Source: CAYOWQ01 sp964407695 (GTDB taxonomy: Bacteria > Planctomycetota > Phycisphaerae > Phycisphaerales > SM1A02). Taken from it: a stretch of DNA of 64,000 nucleotides. How positions within the stretch are numbered: position 1 is the stretch's first letter; each line of letters starts with the position of its first letter. Location of the stretch: NCBI GenBank assembly GCA_964407695.1, contig CAYOWQ010000001.1:558001-622000 (forward strand), written 5' to 3'. Both the position numbers and the translations under genes were made by a program. Of the stretch, positions 54,555 to 63,286 are shown one piece after another. The notes below the pieces were generated by a model. That model was not told the origin of the DNA, ran no database searches, and was given only the letters and a program-made list of their open reading frames with translations.

Positions 54555-55872
54555 TCCGGTAGCGCGCTTCGTGCTGAGCTCCCGCCGTCCACGCGCTAGG
54601 AACGGGTTGACGGTAGTCTCGCTCTTCACTGGCGGAGGTTTGAGCGATGCCGGGTACCTCGCGGCAGGATTCGACATCGTCGTTCAAGCTGAGCTGGATC
54701 CGAAACGAGCCGAGATCGGCGCCTCGAATTTCCCGGGCTCCACATGGGTCGTTGGCGATGTCCGGAAGACGGTCGGGGAAATCGTCAGGGCGTACAAGGC
54801 GAAGACGAGGCAGCCGCTGTCACTGCTCGTGGCGACGCCACCCTGTCAGGGGCTAAGCAGTTCCAACCCCAGTCGGGGCAAGCGGGCCACGGAGGACGCG
54901 AAGAGGAACGCGAAGAAGAACGCGCTTCTCCTTCGCATCATTCAGGTCGCCCGGCGATTGAGGCCGCGCGCCATTGTCGCGGAGAACGTTCGCCAGATTC
55001 TGACGCACGAGGTCTACTGGAGTGGTGCGAAGCGCACCGTCGTCGATGTGCTGAAGCGGGAGTTGGAGGACTATGACTTCTGGGCGAAGACCGTCGACAT
55101 GGCCGACTACGGCGTACCTCAGTCGCGTGTGCGCGCCGCGATCGTCGGCATCAGGAAGACAGAGGAATGCGCCGCAGCGCTTCGAAAGACGGGCGCTGTC
55201 CCGCTTCCCGCCCAGACCCACCGCGCCAACGGGGGAGACGGGTTGCAGCCGTGGGTGACGGTTCGTCAGTGGTGCGAATCACGCGAGTATCAGCCTCTCG
55301 ACGCGTCGTGCGCGGCGAAGGCGGCGGGTTTAGATCCATTGCACGCCGTGCCGTGGTATGACGCCGAGCGCTATCGACTGATCGCTGACATTCCCAAACA
55401 CAGTGGTAGAAGTGCGTACGACAACGACATGTGTCCGAACTGCAATCGGAGGGTGGGTAAGACCGCGTGCGCGAATTGTCCAAATTGCGGTAAAGCACTT
55501 TGGAATCGTCCGATTGTGCGTGGAAAGGGACGGCCGCGGCTCATCACCGGATTCCTCTCTAGTTATAGGCGAATGCGCTCGGATCGGCCCGCTGCGACGA
55601 TAACAACAAATTCGAGTCACGTTGGAAGCGACTGGAAAATTCACCCGTGGGAAAACCGTGTTCTCAGCGCGCGAGAATGCGGCGACCTTCAGACCGTCCC
55701 ACGTTGGTACTCGTGGAAAGTTGCGATTGAATGTGACCAACGTTACCTTGTGCGACGCTTGATCGGCGAGGCGTTGCCACCATTTTTCACCTACGCTCAC
55801 GGGCGAGTCCTTGCCTCTTTGTTGAAAACTGGCAAAGTGGGGGCCGCTCGCCTCTTGACACCTGAAATCTGA
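54514..55872 (+). CDS. DNA (cytosine-5) methyltransferase with zinc-ribbon insert
   Basis: 452 residues from ATG 54514 (54523 is also possible). Motif I LFTGGGLSDAGYLAAGF, motif IV ATPPCQGLSSSN with catalytic Cys111, motif VI AENVRQ (157-162), motif VIII QSRVRAAIVG (203-212), and motif X RRLIGEALPP. The target-recognition region holds a cysteine cluster CPNC...CANCPNC (307-325), probably zinc-binding, which is unusual. The recognition site is unknown. It overlaps vsr by 41 nt, so it is in the same operon. Confidence 0.93.
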   Translation: MCLMPAVAQKQAADPVARFVLSSRRPRARNGLTVVSLFTGGGLSDAGYLAAGFDIVVQAELDPKRAEIGASNFPGSTWVVGDVRKTVGEIVRAYKAKTRQPLSLLVATPPCQGLSSSNPSRGKRATEDAKRNAKKNALLLRIIQVARRLRPRAIVAENVRQILTHEVYWSGAKRTVVDVLKRELEDYDFWAKTVDMADYGVPQSRVRAAIVGIRKTEECAAALRKTGAVPLPAQTHRANGGDGLQPWVTVRQWCESREYQPLDASCAAKAAGLDPLHAVPWYDAERYRLIADIPKHSGRSAYDNDMCPNCNRRVGKTACANCPNCGKALWNRPIVRGKGRPRLITGFLSSYRRMRSDRPAATITTNSSHVGSDWKIHPWENRVLSARECGDLQTVPRWYSWKVAIECDQRYLVRRLIGEALPPFFTYAHGRVLASLLKTGKVGAARLLTPEI

Positions 55873-56288
55873 GTAAACGTGGGGCCTGGTCCGCTCACCG
55901 TTCGGTCCTTGCTGGCAGTGAGTTGGGGGCTTCGCCCTGCGGAATGAGTTGGTTGCTAATCACCTCGCGTCTCGGGGCCGGTGAATTCCGCTCTGGGTTC
56001 CCGCTTTCGCGGGAATGACGCCAGGGCGGTAATGACGGCAAGTGATTGCTCTCTGGGTTCCCGCTTTCGCGGGAATGACGGCAAAGAAGGAAAGAGATTT
56101 CGACGTTTGGACGTTTGGACGTGTGAACGTTTGAACGCTTCCCTTAAGCCTTCTCTGTGCCCTCCGTGCCTCCGTGGTTCAACGAAAAAAAGAATTTCCC
56201 AAGAATCAACGATTTCCAATTCAACCTCAAACTCAATCACACCGATCTCCTGCATTGACCTTCCTTATCTAACAACAGGAGATTTCCG
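55873..56288. other. Intergenic repeat-bearing region right of the defence genes
   Basis: 416 nt without a gene. Contains the two 30-bp palindromic repeats (55991-56080), a stretch of TTTGGACG-like short repeats (56100-56140), a segment CTGTGCCCTCCGTGCCTCCGTGG of dispersed-repeat character, and then the leader of the next gene. Confidence 0.6.
55991..56080. repeat. Two 30-bp direct repeats with internal hairpin
   Basis: CTCTGGGTTCCCGCTTTCGC... occurs at 55991-56020 and 56051-56080, identical. Each contains TTCCCGC-TTTC-GCGGGAA. A REP-like dispersed element. Confidence 0.9.
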
Positions 56289-56978
56289 ATGGCACCCGTT
56301 CTTCCCGACAGCATGAAATCATCGCTCGAGTTTCTGGAATCAATCATTGATGACTGGGCCGCCAACGCCGCCGCCATCGGCCTGACCCCGACGCAAGTCA
56401 CGGGGCTCACCACCCGGTTAACCAATGCACGCGCCAAGCTGGATGCTGCCACGGCAGCGCGGCTCGACTCCAAGTCGGCCACCGAGGATTGGCACAACGC
56501 CTTCGACTCGATGGATGCCATGGCCCGGGATCTCATCCTGACCATCAAGGCGTTTGCCGCCACCACCAACAACAACGGTGTGTACTCGCTGGCGCATATC
56601 CCCGCGCCGGCCTCGCCTTCGCCGCTGGGCCCGCCCGCCGTGCCCACCGACGTGAGCGCCCAGCTCGACGCCGCCAACGGCAACGTCATGCTTTCGTGGA
56701 AGGGGTCGCTCTTCGGCGGAACCCAGTTCGTGGTGGAGCGCTCGGTCACGCCTGCATCCTCGGGCGAATCGGCAGCGCAGGCCGGGCCGTGGATCAACAT
56801 GGGCAGCACCGTCGAGAAGACGTTCACCGATGAAGCGGTGCCCGCGGGAACCGCCGTGGCGGCGTATCGCATCTATGCCCAGCGCTCGAGCGGCACCTCG
56901 GCCCAGACCCAGCCGGTGTCGATCATCTTCGCCAGCCAGGGCGGGACGCAGAACGCCCAGCTGAAGATCGCTGCGTAA
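56289..56978 (+). CDS. Helical plus fibronectin-III-like protein
   Basis: 229 residues after AGGAGATTTCCG. The N-terminal ~95 residues are helical (SLEFLESIIDDWAANAAAIGL, KSATEDWHNAFDSMDAMARDL). After a Pro-rich linker a fibronectin-III-like domain runs about 118-225 (VPTDVSAQLDAANGNVMLSWKGS, FVVERSVTP, YRIYAQRSSGT). No signal peptide is visible. Function unknown. Confidence 0.75.
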   Translation: MAPVLPDSMKSSLEFLESIIDDWAANAAAIGLTPTQVTGLTTRLTNARAKLDAATAARLDSKSATEDWHNAFDSMDAMARDLILTIKAFAATTNNNGVYSLAHIPAPASPSPLGPPAVPTDVSAQLDAANGNVMLSWKGSLFGGTQFVVERSVTPASSGESAAQAGPWINMGSTVEKTFTDEAVPAGTAVAAYRIYAQRSSGTSAQTQPVSIIFASQGGTQNAQLKIAA

Positions 56979-57011
56979 ACAGTCGATGAGACAATCGGAA
57001 TGTAGTCAGCG

Positions 57012-57044
57012 CGCTCGGGTTCACCATGATCCGAGCGTGTTTTT
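57012..57044 (+). terminator. Terminator of the FnIII-like gene
   Basis: CGCTCGG (57012-57018) pairs with CCGAGCG (57031-57037), followed by TGTTTTT. Confidence 0.75.
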
Positions 57045-57102
57045 CAATGGCCCGGGGGCAGCGCGATGTGCGGTGAGGTGCGGGGCAGACTGGTCGCAGA
57101 CG

Positions 57103-58182
57103 CTACGGCCGACCATCGCGCTGCCGAGCACCACCCGGACCATTGCCGGGTCCATTCGGGGGGCCATTCGGGGGACCGTTGCGGGGTCCATTCCGGGGTC
57201 CATTCCGGGGGCCGTTGTGGCTGCGGATGTCGAAGCTGGGGTCGGGCTCGCCGTGGAAGAGGCGGGGGATGTAGGGATAGTTGTTGGTCACCACGTAGTA
57301 GTAGGTGCCCATGGGGAATTCCGGCGTGGGGCCGGTTCTGCCGTTGCATGGGTCGAGGTCGCCGAGGCCGGCGACATATTCATAATCCTCGTCATACGTG
57401 CCGTCGTAGGCGCCGGCGGGCGCACCCTCCGGACGGTTGCCCGATTTGAGTCGATAGCTCGATTGCAGCGGGGTCAGGTCGCCGGTGGTGCTGTCGGCGT
57501 CTTTGCAGGCGTAGGGGCCGTAGATGGGGAAGCCGTCGGCGGCCCAGCCGATCAGCGTCATGCGCGCGGTGTCGGTGATCAGCGGCGGCACGCCGTGATA
57601 GTGATAGGCGCCGTTGGGCTGAACATGGGCGTGGCTGGCATCGATGCCGAGGCTGTGATGATTCGGATCGGCTGCCTCGCGCCAGCCGGATTGCGGATCA
57701 TCGTGCCAGAAGCCCGCGGTGAAAGGGTCGAAGAGGACGCCGTTGACGGCGATGCCGAAGGGCTGGCGTTCGTAGGCGATGGGTTCATCCTTCACCTTGG
57801 GCGTGACCGGAATGCGAACGTGATAATTCTGGGCCGAGATGCTGTTGGGGTTTCCCGGGCCGGGAAATCGGCCGGTGTTGTGGTTGGGCAGGCCGTTGGC
57901 ATCGATGTATCGATAGCCCTGGCGCATCGCGATGGTGACCTTTGACTCGCCGGGCGGGCGAACGTCGTCTGTGTGTTTCGCCGTCGGCTGCGCTTCGTTG
58001 TGGCTCGATGGGTCGTGGGGGCCTTCGGGACCCTCATGGCCCTCATGAGCAGCGGCGAACGAAGCCGTCGTGACCATCGTGACCATCGTGACCACAGTGA
58101 CAAGACAGGCTGAAGCCGATGTGAAACAAAGGCCATGGTGGGATCGTGCCGGGGCCGGGTGGGATAGGTCGTTGCGGGTCAT
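57103..58182 (-). CDS. YHYH-domain secreted protein
   Basis: 359 residues. The signal peptide core contains VTVVTMVTMVTT from 9-bp repeats, followed by a His-rich HEGHEGPEGPHD. The YHYH domain is shown by NHHSLGIDASHAHVQPNGAYHYHG, GWAADGFPIYGPY and NGRTGPTPEFPMGTYYYVVT. The last ~30 residues are NGP repeats. YHYH proteins are exported and of unknown activity; the His/Asp clusters suggest metal binding. Confidence 0.88.
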   Translation of the reverse strand: MTRNDLSHPAPARSHHGLCFTSASACLVTVVTMVTMVTTASFAAAHEGHEGPEGPHDPSSHNEAQPTAKHTDDVRPPGESKVTIAMRQGYRYIDANGLPNHNTGRFPGPGNPNSISAQNYHVRIPVTPKVKDEPIAYERQPFGIAVNGVLFDPFTAGFWHDDPQSGWREAADPNHHSLGIDASHAHVQPNGAYHYHGVPPLITDTARMTLIGWAADGFPIYGPYACKDADSTTGDLTPLQSSYRLKSGNRPEGAPAGAYDGTYDEDYEYVAGLGDLDPCNGRTGPTPEFPMGTYYYVVTNNYPYIPRLFHGEPDPSFDIRSHNGPRNGPRNGPRNGPPNGPPNGPGNGPGGARQRDGRP

Positions 58183-58586
58183 GTTGAGGCTAACGACGGA
58201 TGGCTCGGATCATTGCCGGTGGGGAGAACGAAGCGGGGAGTGCGTGTCGCTCCCTCCTGACATGCGGTCATTCAAGACTGCCCGACCCGGCGAGTATCGG
58301 TTGCGGTCGACCGGCGAGGTCGTGGTCGAGCCGGATCTCCTGTGCACGTGGGTCTGTTCGAGACCGAAGCATCAATGGTGGAAGTTCTGGTCGAGGTGAC
58401 TTACGTTGCACATCCGTGTGTAAGGCGGCCGCCTTCCCGATTCCGGGGGTTTGGGGGCGGTCTCTCCTCCCGCTGAAGCGGATCCAGAAATGCACGCCAT
58501 GGGAGCGGGCGGAGGCCTTGTCCAATGGAAGGCCGATGCGCGGCAGCGACTCGCACCCTCGACGGATCGGTACACTGCCGCTCCGT
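58183..58586. other. Intergenic region between YHYH and cupin genes
   Basis: 404 nt with one possible small gene (58262-58399) and otherwise nothing clear. The upstream part must hold the YHYH promoter on the minus strand. Confidence 0.4.
58262..58399 (+). CDS. Possible 45-residue protein
   Basis: MRSFKTARPGEYRLRSTGEV... ending HQWWKFWSR, with two cysteines (LLCTWVC). CTCCCTCCTGAC precedes the ATG but is not a good ribosome site. The amino-acid pattern looks protein-like, but length is small and there is no other support. Confidence 0.3.
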   Translation: MRSFKTARPGEYRLRSTGEVVVEPDLLCTWVCSRPKHQWWKFWSR

Positions 58587-59087
58587 ATGAACACCCCTGC
58601 AAAGAATGTGGTGCTGCTCCCGGAGGCGGGCGAGCGGCTGACCGTGGTGGGCGGACACGTGCGCGTGCTGATCGACGGGGAGCATTCCGGCGGGCGATGC
58701 TGCATGTTCGAGTGCCCGATTCCGCCCGGCGATGGGCCGCCGCTGCATCGGCATACCCACGAGGATGAGTACTTCTTCGTGCTGGAGGGGCGGTTCAAGT
58801 TCTCGATCGACGGCAGGGAGTTCATCGGCGAGCGCAGCGCTTTTGCCTGCGCTCCGCGCGGGTCAGCGCATGCGTTCAGGAACGTGGGAACGGATGTCGG
58901 CGTGCTGCATGTCACCTGCACACCCGCGGGACTCGATGCGGCGTTTCGCGAGGCGCGTGTGCCGGATGCGGGGAGGGCGGGATCGGGAAAGACACCGCCC
59001 AGCCCGCAGGAGGTTGCGGCGATCTTCGAGCGCTACGGCATCACGTTCGTCGGCCCGCCGCTGGATGAATGCGAGCCATCGCGCTGA
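58587..59087 (+). CDS. Cupin-domain protein
   Basis: 166 residues from ATG 58587. The cupin motif 1 is HRHTHEDEYFFVLEG (metal ligands His, His, Glu), with FSIDGREF after it and motif 2 around PRGSAHAFRNVG. The C-terminal ~40 residues form a helix ending ERYGITFVGPPL. Stand-alone cupins of this kind are often quercetinase-like or of unknown activity. Confidence 0.85.
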   Translation: MNTPAKNVVLLPEAGERLTVVGGHVRVLIDGEHSGGRCCMFECPIPPGDGPPLHRHTHEDEYFFVLEGRFKFSIDGREFIGERSAFACAPRGSAHAFRNVGTDVGVLHVTCTPAGLDAAFREARVPDAGRAGSGKTPPSPQEVAAIFERYGITFVGPPLDECEPSR

Positions 59088-59172
59088 CATCGTGGTGTGA
59101 AGCGCTGGAGAGTTGCTCCGGGATGGAATCGGTGACGCTGCGGCTCGCGGGGCGGGAGCCGAGGCGCGGGCG

Positions 59173-59979
59173 TCAACCCGGCATCGGAAACTGCTTTTGA
59201 AACCACGCATCCCAATGAGGAGTTTCGCGAGCGGCGATTGTGGCCGCGTGATCGCCGTAAAGGTAGACATTGAGCGCCACGATGGTCGGCCCGCCCATGT
59301 TGAAGGTGCCCATCGCAGCGATACCCGGACCGGGTTTCTCGAGCCGCAGCAGTGCGTCGTTGGGATCCTGAGTGATGTGTTCCACGACGCCGCTGAACGC
59401 CGGCGCGCCGGCGGGCGCGTGGCAGCTCTGGCCCGCCGCCATTCCATGGACGCCAAGTGTCGTCGTCAGCGATGTCCACGCCTCTGCCTCGGTGCCGGCG
59501 GCCGGTGCCATCCACTTCATCACTGTCGAGCGCTGGCCGGGGAAGTGCGTGAGATAGAGCTGCAGCGTACGCAGGAAACCGGGCCAGCCGTGAGCGGCGG
59601 ATTCGAGCTGGTTATCCCAGTCATCGGTGCTGGCGAAGAGACTCTGGACGATTCGCACGATGCATTTGCCGCCCGCGCGGGCCTCGACGCTCCATTCGTT
59701 CGCCACCTGCGGCATGCCGGGAATCCAGCCATCGGTTTGTGCAGCCCATGTGTGGGGCGGATCCCAGGCAGTGACCGGCGACGTCGCTTCCATGCCGGGG
59801 CCCATGGTCATCTTCGCCGCGACCGGCTTTCCATCTCGGACTTCAAATTCGGTCGGGACAAACCAGGCGGAGATTCCGGGTCCGGTGGCAATGGCGCGCC
59901 AGACTTCCTCGGGCGTGCCCGGAACCTCGACTTCGATCTTGATTGAACGGCGGCCGGATGGCTCTTTATTGATGTTCAT
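59173..59979 (-). CDS. SRPBCC (AHSA1-type) protein
   Basis: 268 residues. SIKIEVEVPGTPEEVWRAIATGPGISAWF is the AHSA1/START-like entry, continued by WDPPHTWAAQ and GWPGFLRTLQLYLTHF. These hydrophobic-cavity proteins are often encoded beside ArsR regulators. A second part (about 175-268) resembles another SRPBCC half. Third gene of the operon beginning with the ArsR regulator. Confidence 0.85.
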   Translation of the reverse strand: MNINKEPSGRRSIKIEVEVPGTPEEVWRAIATGPGISAWFVPTEFEVRDGKPVAAKMTMGPGMEATSPVTAWDPPHTWAAQTDGWIPGMPQVANEWSVEARAGGKCIVRIVQSLFASTDDWDNQLESAAHGWPGFLRTLQLYLTHFPGQRSTVMKWMAPAAGTEAEAWTSLTTTLGVHGMAAGQSCHAPAGAPAFSGVVEHITQDPNDALLRLEKPGPGIAAMGTFNMGGPTIVALNVYLYGDHAATIAARETPHWDAWFQKQFPMPG

Positions 59980-60023
59980 GACAGGTCCTTGGGGGTCGGT
60001 TCGAGCAACACTACCGCGCGGTC

Positions 60024-60704
60024 TTACTTCGTCCTCTTGTAAGTGATCTTTGTCATCTGCTGTTCGTGGCCGTCTTTGTCCGACATGAACAGGACGAAGT
60101 CCACGGTCTTGGCGTCCTTGATTTCGGTGATGGACCTGAACGTCGTCGGCATGCCGTCAGCCCCGCAGCCTTCTCCGGTCATGGTCAAGACCTTTTCGCC
60201 ATGGTCCAAGCCACCTTCCATGACCCGGGGCGAGGTTGTGAAGGAATCCGCCCAGACGCTTCGGTACTTCTTCATCGCCGGGTCGTACGTTTCCATGCTC
60301 CTGCCCTGGAACTTCATGCCGGCGAACTCGCCATCAAAGTCTCCCATCAGCCACAGTCCGCCCAAATCCATTCTGTAGGTCATCGTTCCCTTGCCATTCT
60401 CGACGTCTGCCTCCCAGGTTCCCACCAGTTGCTTCAGATAGTCGAGCTCCTTGCGCAGGGTTGGAGCCTCCTGCGCGAATGCCGATGACAGCATGATCAG
60501 AATCACGAAGCTGGCCAAGAGAGTTCGGAGGGGGAGTGCCGGCATCCCAACTCGCCGTGGGATGCGAGACGGTGCAAACCTTGCCCTAGTGCCCGGCGTA
60601 TTGTCGCCAGCGGCAATGTTCTGTCCGGCATTCTCCGACGTGCCGGGTACCTCAACCTCAACCTGGACGGATTGGCGTCCAAACGACTGTTTCCTACTAC
60701 TCAT
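60024..60704 (-). CDS. DUF1579-like protein with an SRPBCC N-terminal remnant
   Basis: 226 residues. Residues 1-38 (SVQVEVEVPGTSENAGQNIAAG) align with the start of the next SRPBCC protein (SIKIEVEVPGTPEEVWRAIATG). From residue 54 a new signal peptide (MPALPLRTLLASFVILIMLSSAFA) starts and leads into a DUF1579-type domain (DYLKQLVGTWEADVENGKGTMTYRMDLGG, KFQGRSMETYDPAMKKY). AAGGAGGAGAC precedes the ATG at 60704. The internal ATG at 60545 could start the exported form. Stop of the ArsR gene overlaps the ATG by 4 nt. Confidence 0.75.
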   Translation of the reverse strand: MSSRKQSFGRQSVQVEVEVPGTSENAGQNIAAGDNTPGTRARFAPSRIPRRVGMPALPLRTLLASFVILIMLSSAFAQEAPTLRKELDYLKQLVGTWEADVENGKGTMTYRMDLGGLWLMGDFDGEFAGMKFQGRSMETYDPAMKKYRSVWADSFTTSPRVMEGGLDHGEKVLTMTGEGCGADGMPTTFRSITEIKDAKTVDFVLFMSDKDGHEQQMTKITYKRTK

Positions 60705-61303
60705 GTCTCCTCCTTGGAATCAAGTTTCTGCGGCATGGGGTGAGCGACGACCACCAGGCGATGCGCGCGGCCGCCTGGGGCGTTTTCATCGTGGTACTTT
60801 GAAACGAGTCTTGCGATCGCCTCGGCAAGTTCGCTGCTGAAGGCCGCTCGTTCGGCCGCCGAACGGAAACGGACCTCGGTGTCGACGGCCAGAGTCGCCA
60901 ATCGCTTGCCGGTTACCTTGGCACGACGAACGAGATCTGCCACCTCGCGGACAACTCGTGCGCCGAGCGCGATGAGATAACTTGCGGACAAACGGTCGAC
61001 GTCTCGGTTCGGATCGACGGCGACAGGGCCCATGGCGCTGGGCGAGACGACGTAAGAGGATGCGGTAGCCACAAGGAGGCGTTCTGTCAGCCCGCCCCAT
61101 TTGCGTTCTTGTGCCAGTCGAACGAGACCATTCTCTTCGAGCGCGCGCAGATGGTAATTGACCTTCTGCCGAGCAAGACCGACTCGTGCGGCAAGCGTCG
61201 CTGCAGACACTGGTGCGCCGAGCTCCGAGAGGAGTCGGCTTCGCATGGGTTCCAAGGCCACGGTCGCGGCCGCAGGATCATCGATCACTTGCACGTCGAG
61301 CAT
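60701..61303 (-). CDS. ArsR-family transcriptional regulator
   Basis: About 200 residues. N-terminal winged helix: MRSRLLSELGAPVSAATLAARVGLARQKVNYHLRALEENGLV. No metal-binding CxC motif, so it is likely of the SRPBCC-linked subtype. The helical C-terminal half is larger than in simple ArsR proteins. The ATG 61303 is preferred to a GTG at 61309. First gene of the operon with the DUF1579 and SRPBCC genes, which it probably represses. Confidence 0.85.
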   Translation of the reverse strand: MLDVQVIDDPAAATVALEPMRSRLLSELGAPVSAATLAARVGLARQKVNYHLRALEENGLVRLAQERKWGGLTERLLVATASSYVVSPSAMGPVAVDPNRDVDRLSASYLIALGARVVREVADLVRRAKVTGKRLATLAVDTEVRFRSAAERAAFSSELAEAIARLVSKYHDENAPGGRAHRLVVVAHPMPQKLDSKEET

Positions 61304-61309
61304 GACCAC

Positions 61310-61338
61310 AGACTACCATTGACAATATTATTTGTCAA
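61310..61338 (-). promoter_or_regulatory. Promoter and palindromic operator of the arsR operon
   Basis: Minus-strand TTGACA (61338-61333), 17 nt, TAGTCT (61315-61310). The -35 and spacer form a perfect inverted repeat TTGACAA-N6-TTGTCAA (61319-61338), an ideal autorepressor site. The predicted transcription start falls on or next to the ATG at 61303, so the message may be leaderless. Confidence 0.65.
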
Positions 61339-61508
61339 GGGGAACCCAAGCATTTTTTGGGAGGTTTCGGGATTCATGGCACGGGATACCGCGTAGACCA
61401 TGTCCAGCCCGCCACCGCCGCAGGGAGTTCAGATCGAAGTATCGTTCTCGCGGCCCGATCGATGGCCGGGCCCGATTTCATGGCCGCCGCGGAGGCGACA
61501 TTTGACCA

Positions 61509-62081
61509 TCATCGTGGCCAGAGCCACGCGAAGATCAGCCCGGTGATGAGGCCGAAGATGATGCCGTCGATCCAGCACATGAGCATGGCCCGGTGTTTGA
61601 GCTGGTACCAGAGATCGCCGGGAAACGTGGCGAAGCAGTAGGCGAGGATGCCGGCGAGGCTGCAGAGGTGGAAGACCGTGGCGAACGACGCCCCGTGGGG
61701 CAGGGCGCCCGCCGCGAGGAAGGCGATGACCATGCTGGTGATGAGATAGAAGAGGAACGTCAGAAACATGTTGACGCCCATGTTCACCTCGCCCCACACG
61801 CGCAGCATGCCCATGGGTCGCGTGTTGTAGAGGGCCTTCATCGCTTCCTTGCGCTCCTTGGGCGGGAGGTCGTGGTGCTGACAGAAATCGGGAAAGCCGT
61901 AGTTGCCCGGCGGGATGTTCAGCCGCTTGATGGTGTCCATGAACTCCCGCTCCTTGCCGCCGGGAATGGGGTCGCGATCCTTCCGGTGATGGCCGATGGC
62001 CATCCAGGCGAGGGCGCTGGCAACCCAGACGGCGACGCCGGAGAGAAGGATGGGAAGCCAGAGATCGTGGAGGGCGTGCAT
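61509..62081 (-). CDS. Multi-pass membrane protein, uncharacterised
   Basis: 190 residues from ATG 62081 (MHALHDLWLPILLSG). Four membrane helices (about 8-29, 102-122, 128-150 and 165-186). A soluble loop after helix 1 includes NIPPGNYGFPDFCQ and MKALYNTRPMG. Proteins of this pattern occur as conserved hypotheticals in several phyla. Function unknown. Confidence 0.7.
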   Translation of the reverse strand: MHALHDLWLPILLSGVAVWVASALAWMAIGHHRKDRDPIPGGKEREFMDTIKRLNIPPGNYGFPDFCQHHDLPPKERKEAMKALYNTRPMGMLRVWGEVNMGVNMFLTFLFYLITSMVIAFLAAGALPHGASFATVFHLCSLAGILAYCFATFPGDLWYQLKHRAMLMCWIDGIIFGLITGLIFAWLWPR

Positions 62082-62302
62082 GATGGTGTCCTTGGTGTTG
62101 TGAAGCGATCGTGGAACTGAGGCAGCGTGCCGGGACCATCGATTCCGTCGATGGTTCCTGGAAATGCCGGCGGGGATTGTAATTTGGAATGCCGTCGGCA
62201 GTGCGGCCGACGCCGCGGCGACCGCGCTCGGGGGGAACGATGCGGCCGGAGGAACGCCGGACACTGAAGGACCAGGCTGATGGGATGGGAACGGCTGGTA
62301 AC

Positions 62303-63286
62303 CTAGCGATTGATCATCTGCTGCTGCTTGGGGGCGTATCGATCGCCGTGAACGGTGATGCGGGACGCGGCCATTGAGAGTGCTGTCACTTCAGACTGTG
62401 TGAGGTGGACGCCGGCGGCCGCGATATTCTCCCGCAACCGATTTGACTTGGTCGTTCCCGGAATTGGAACGATCCATGGTTTCTGAGCCAGCAACCAGGC
62501 AAGGGCGATCTGGGCGGGCGTTGCACCTTTTCCCAGGGCGGTTTCGGTCACAAGATCAACCATGGCCCGATTGGCCTTGCGGTTCTCTTCGGAGAAGCGC
62601 GGCACGGAATTGCGGAAGTCAGTGGCGTCAAACTTCGTCGACTCATCGATGGCTCCGGTGAGGAAGCCCTTGCCAAGCGGGCTGAAGGGAACGAAGCCGA
62701 TGCCCAATTCCTCGAGCAGCGGCATGATGTTGTTCTCCGGCTCGCGCCAGAAAAGGGAGTATTCACTTTGAAGGGCGGCGACCGGCTGGACGGCGTGCGC
62801 CTTGCGGATGGCGCTGGCGCCGGCTTCGGAAAGGCCGAAGTGACGGACCTTCCCTTGCGCGATGAGGTCCTTGACCGTTCCGGCGACATCCTCCATGGGA
62901 ATATTCGGATCAACCCGATGTTGATAGAGAAGGTCGATGTGATCGGTGCGAAGCCTCTTGAGGGAGGCGTCGGTCACTTCGCGGATGCGGTCGGGGCGAC
63001 TGTCGAGCCCTTCGCCGGGTCTGCCGTTCCTGAAGCCGAACTTGGTTGCGATGACCACGCGGTTGCGAACGGGCGAGAGGGCTTCTCCGAGCAGCTCTTC
63101 GTTGGCGCCGGTTCCGTAGACCTCGGCGGTATCAAAGAAGGTGACACCGAGATCGACGGCTTCCCGAAGGAGCGAAATTGCAGCGCCATGCTCGGTGGCC
63201 GGGCCATAGCCGAAACTGAGGCCCATGCAGCCGAAACCGATCTCCGAGACCTTGAGACCGCTGTTGCCAAGCATGCGCGTGTGCAT
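62303..63286 (-). CDS. Aldo/keto reductase
   Basis: 327 residues from ATG 63286 after AAAGGAATAAA. NADPH-dependent carbonyl reductase of the AKR superfamily: GNSGLKVSEIGFGCMGLSFGYG, catalytic FDTAEVYG (Asp/Tyr), VVIATKFG (Lys), DLLYQHRVDP (His), and cofactor loop PWIVPIPGTTKSNRLRENI. Close in pattern to the YajO/general stress protein 69 group. Substrate unknown. Confidence 0.93.
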   Translation of the reverse strand: MHTRMLGNSGLKVSEIGFGCMGLSFGYGPATEHGAAISLLREAVDLGVTFFDTAEVYGTGANEELLGEALSPVRNRVVIATKFGFRNGRPGEGLDSRPDRIREVTDASLKRLRTDHIDLLYQHRVDPNIPMEDVAGTVKDLIAQGKVRHFGLSEAGASAIRKAHAVQPVAALQSEYSLFWREPENNIMPLLEELGIGFVPFSPLGKGFLTGAIDESTKFDATDFRNSVPRFSEENRKANRAMVDLVTETALGKGATPAQIALAWLLAQKPWIVPIPGTTKSNRLRENIAAAGVHLTQSEVTALSMAASRITVHGDRYAPKQQQMINR

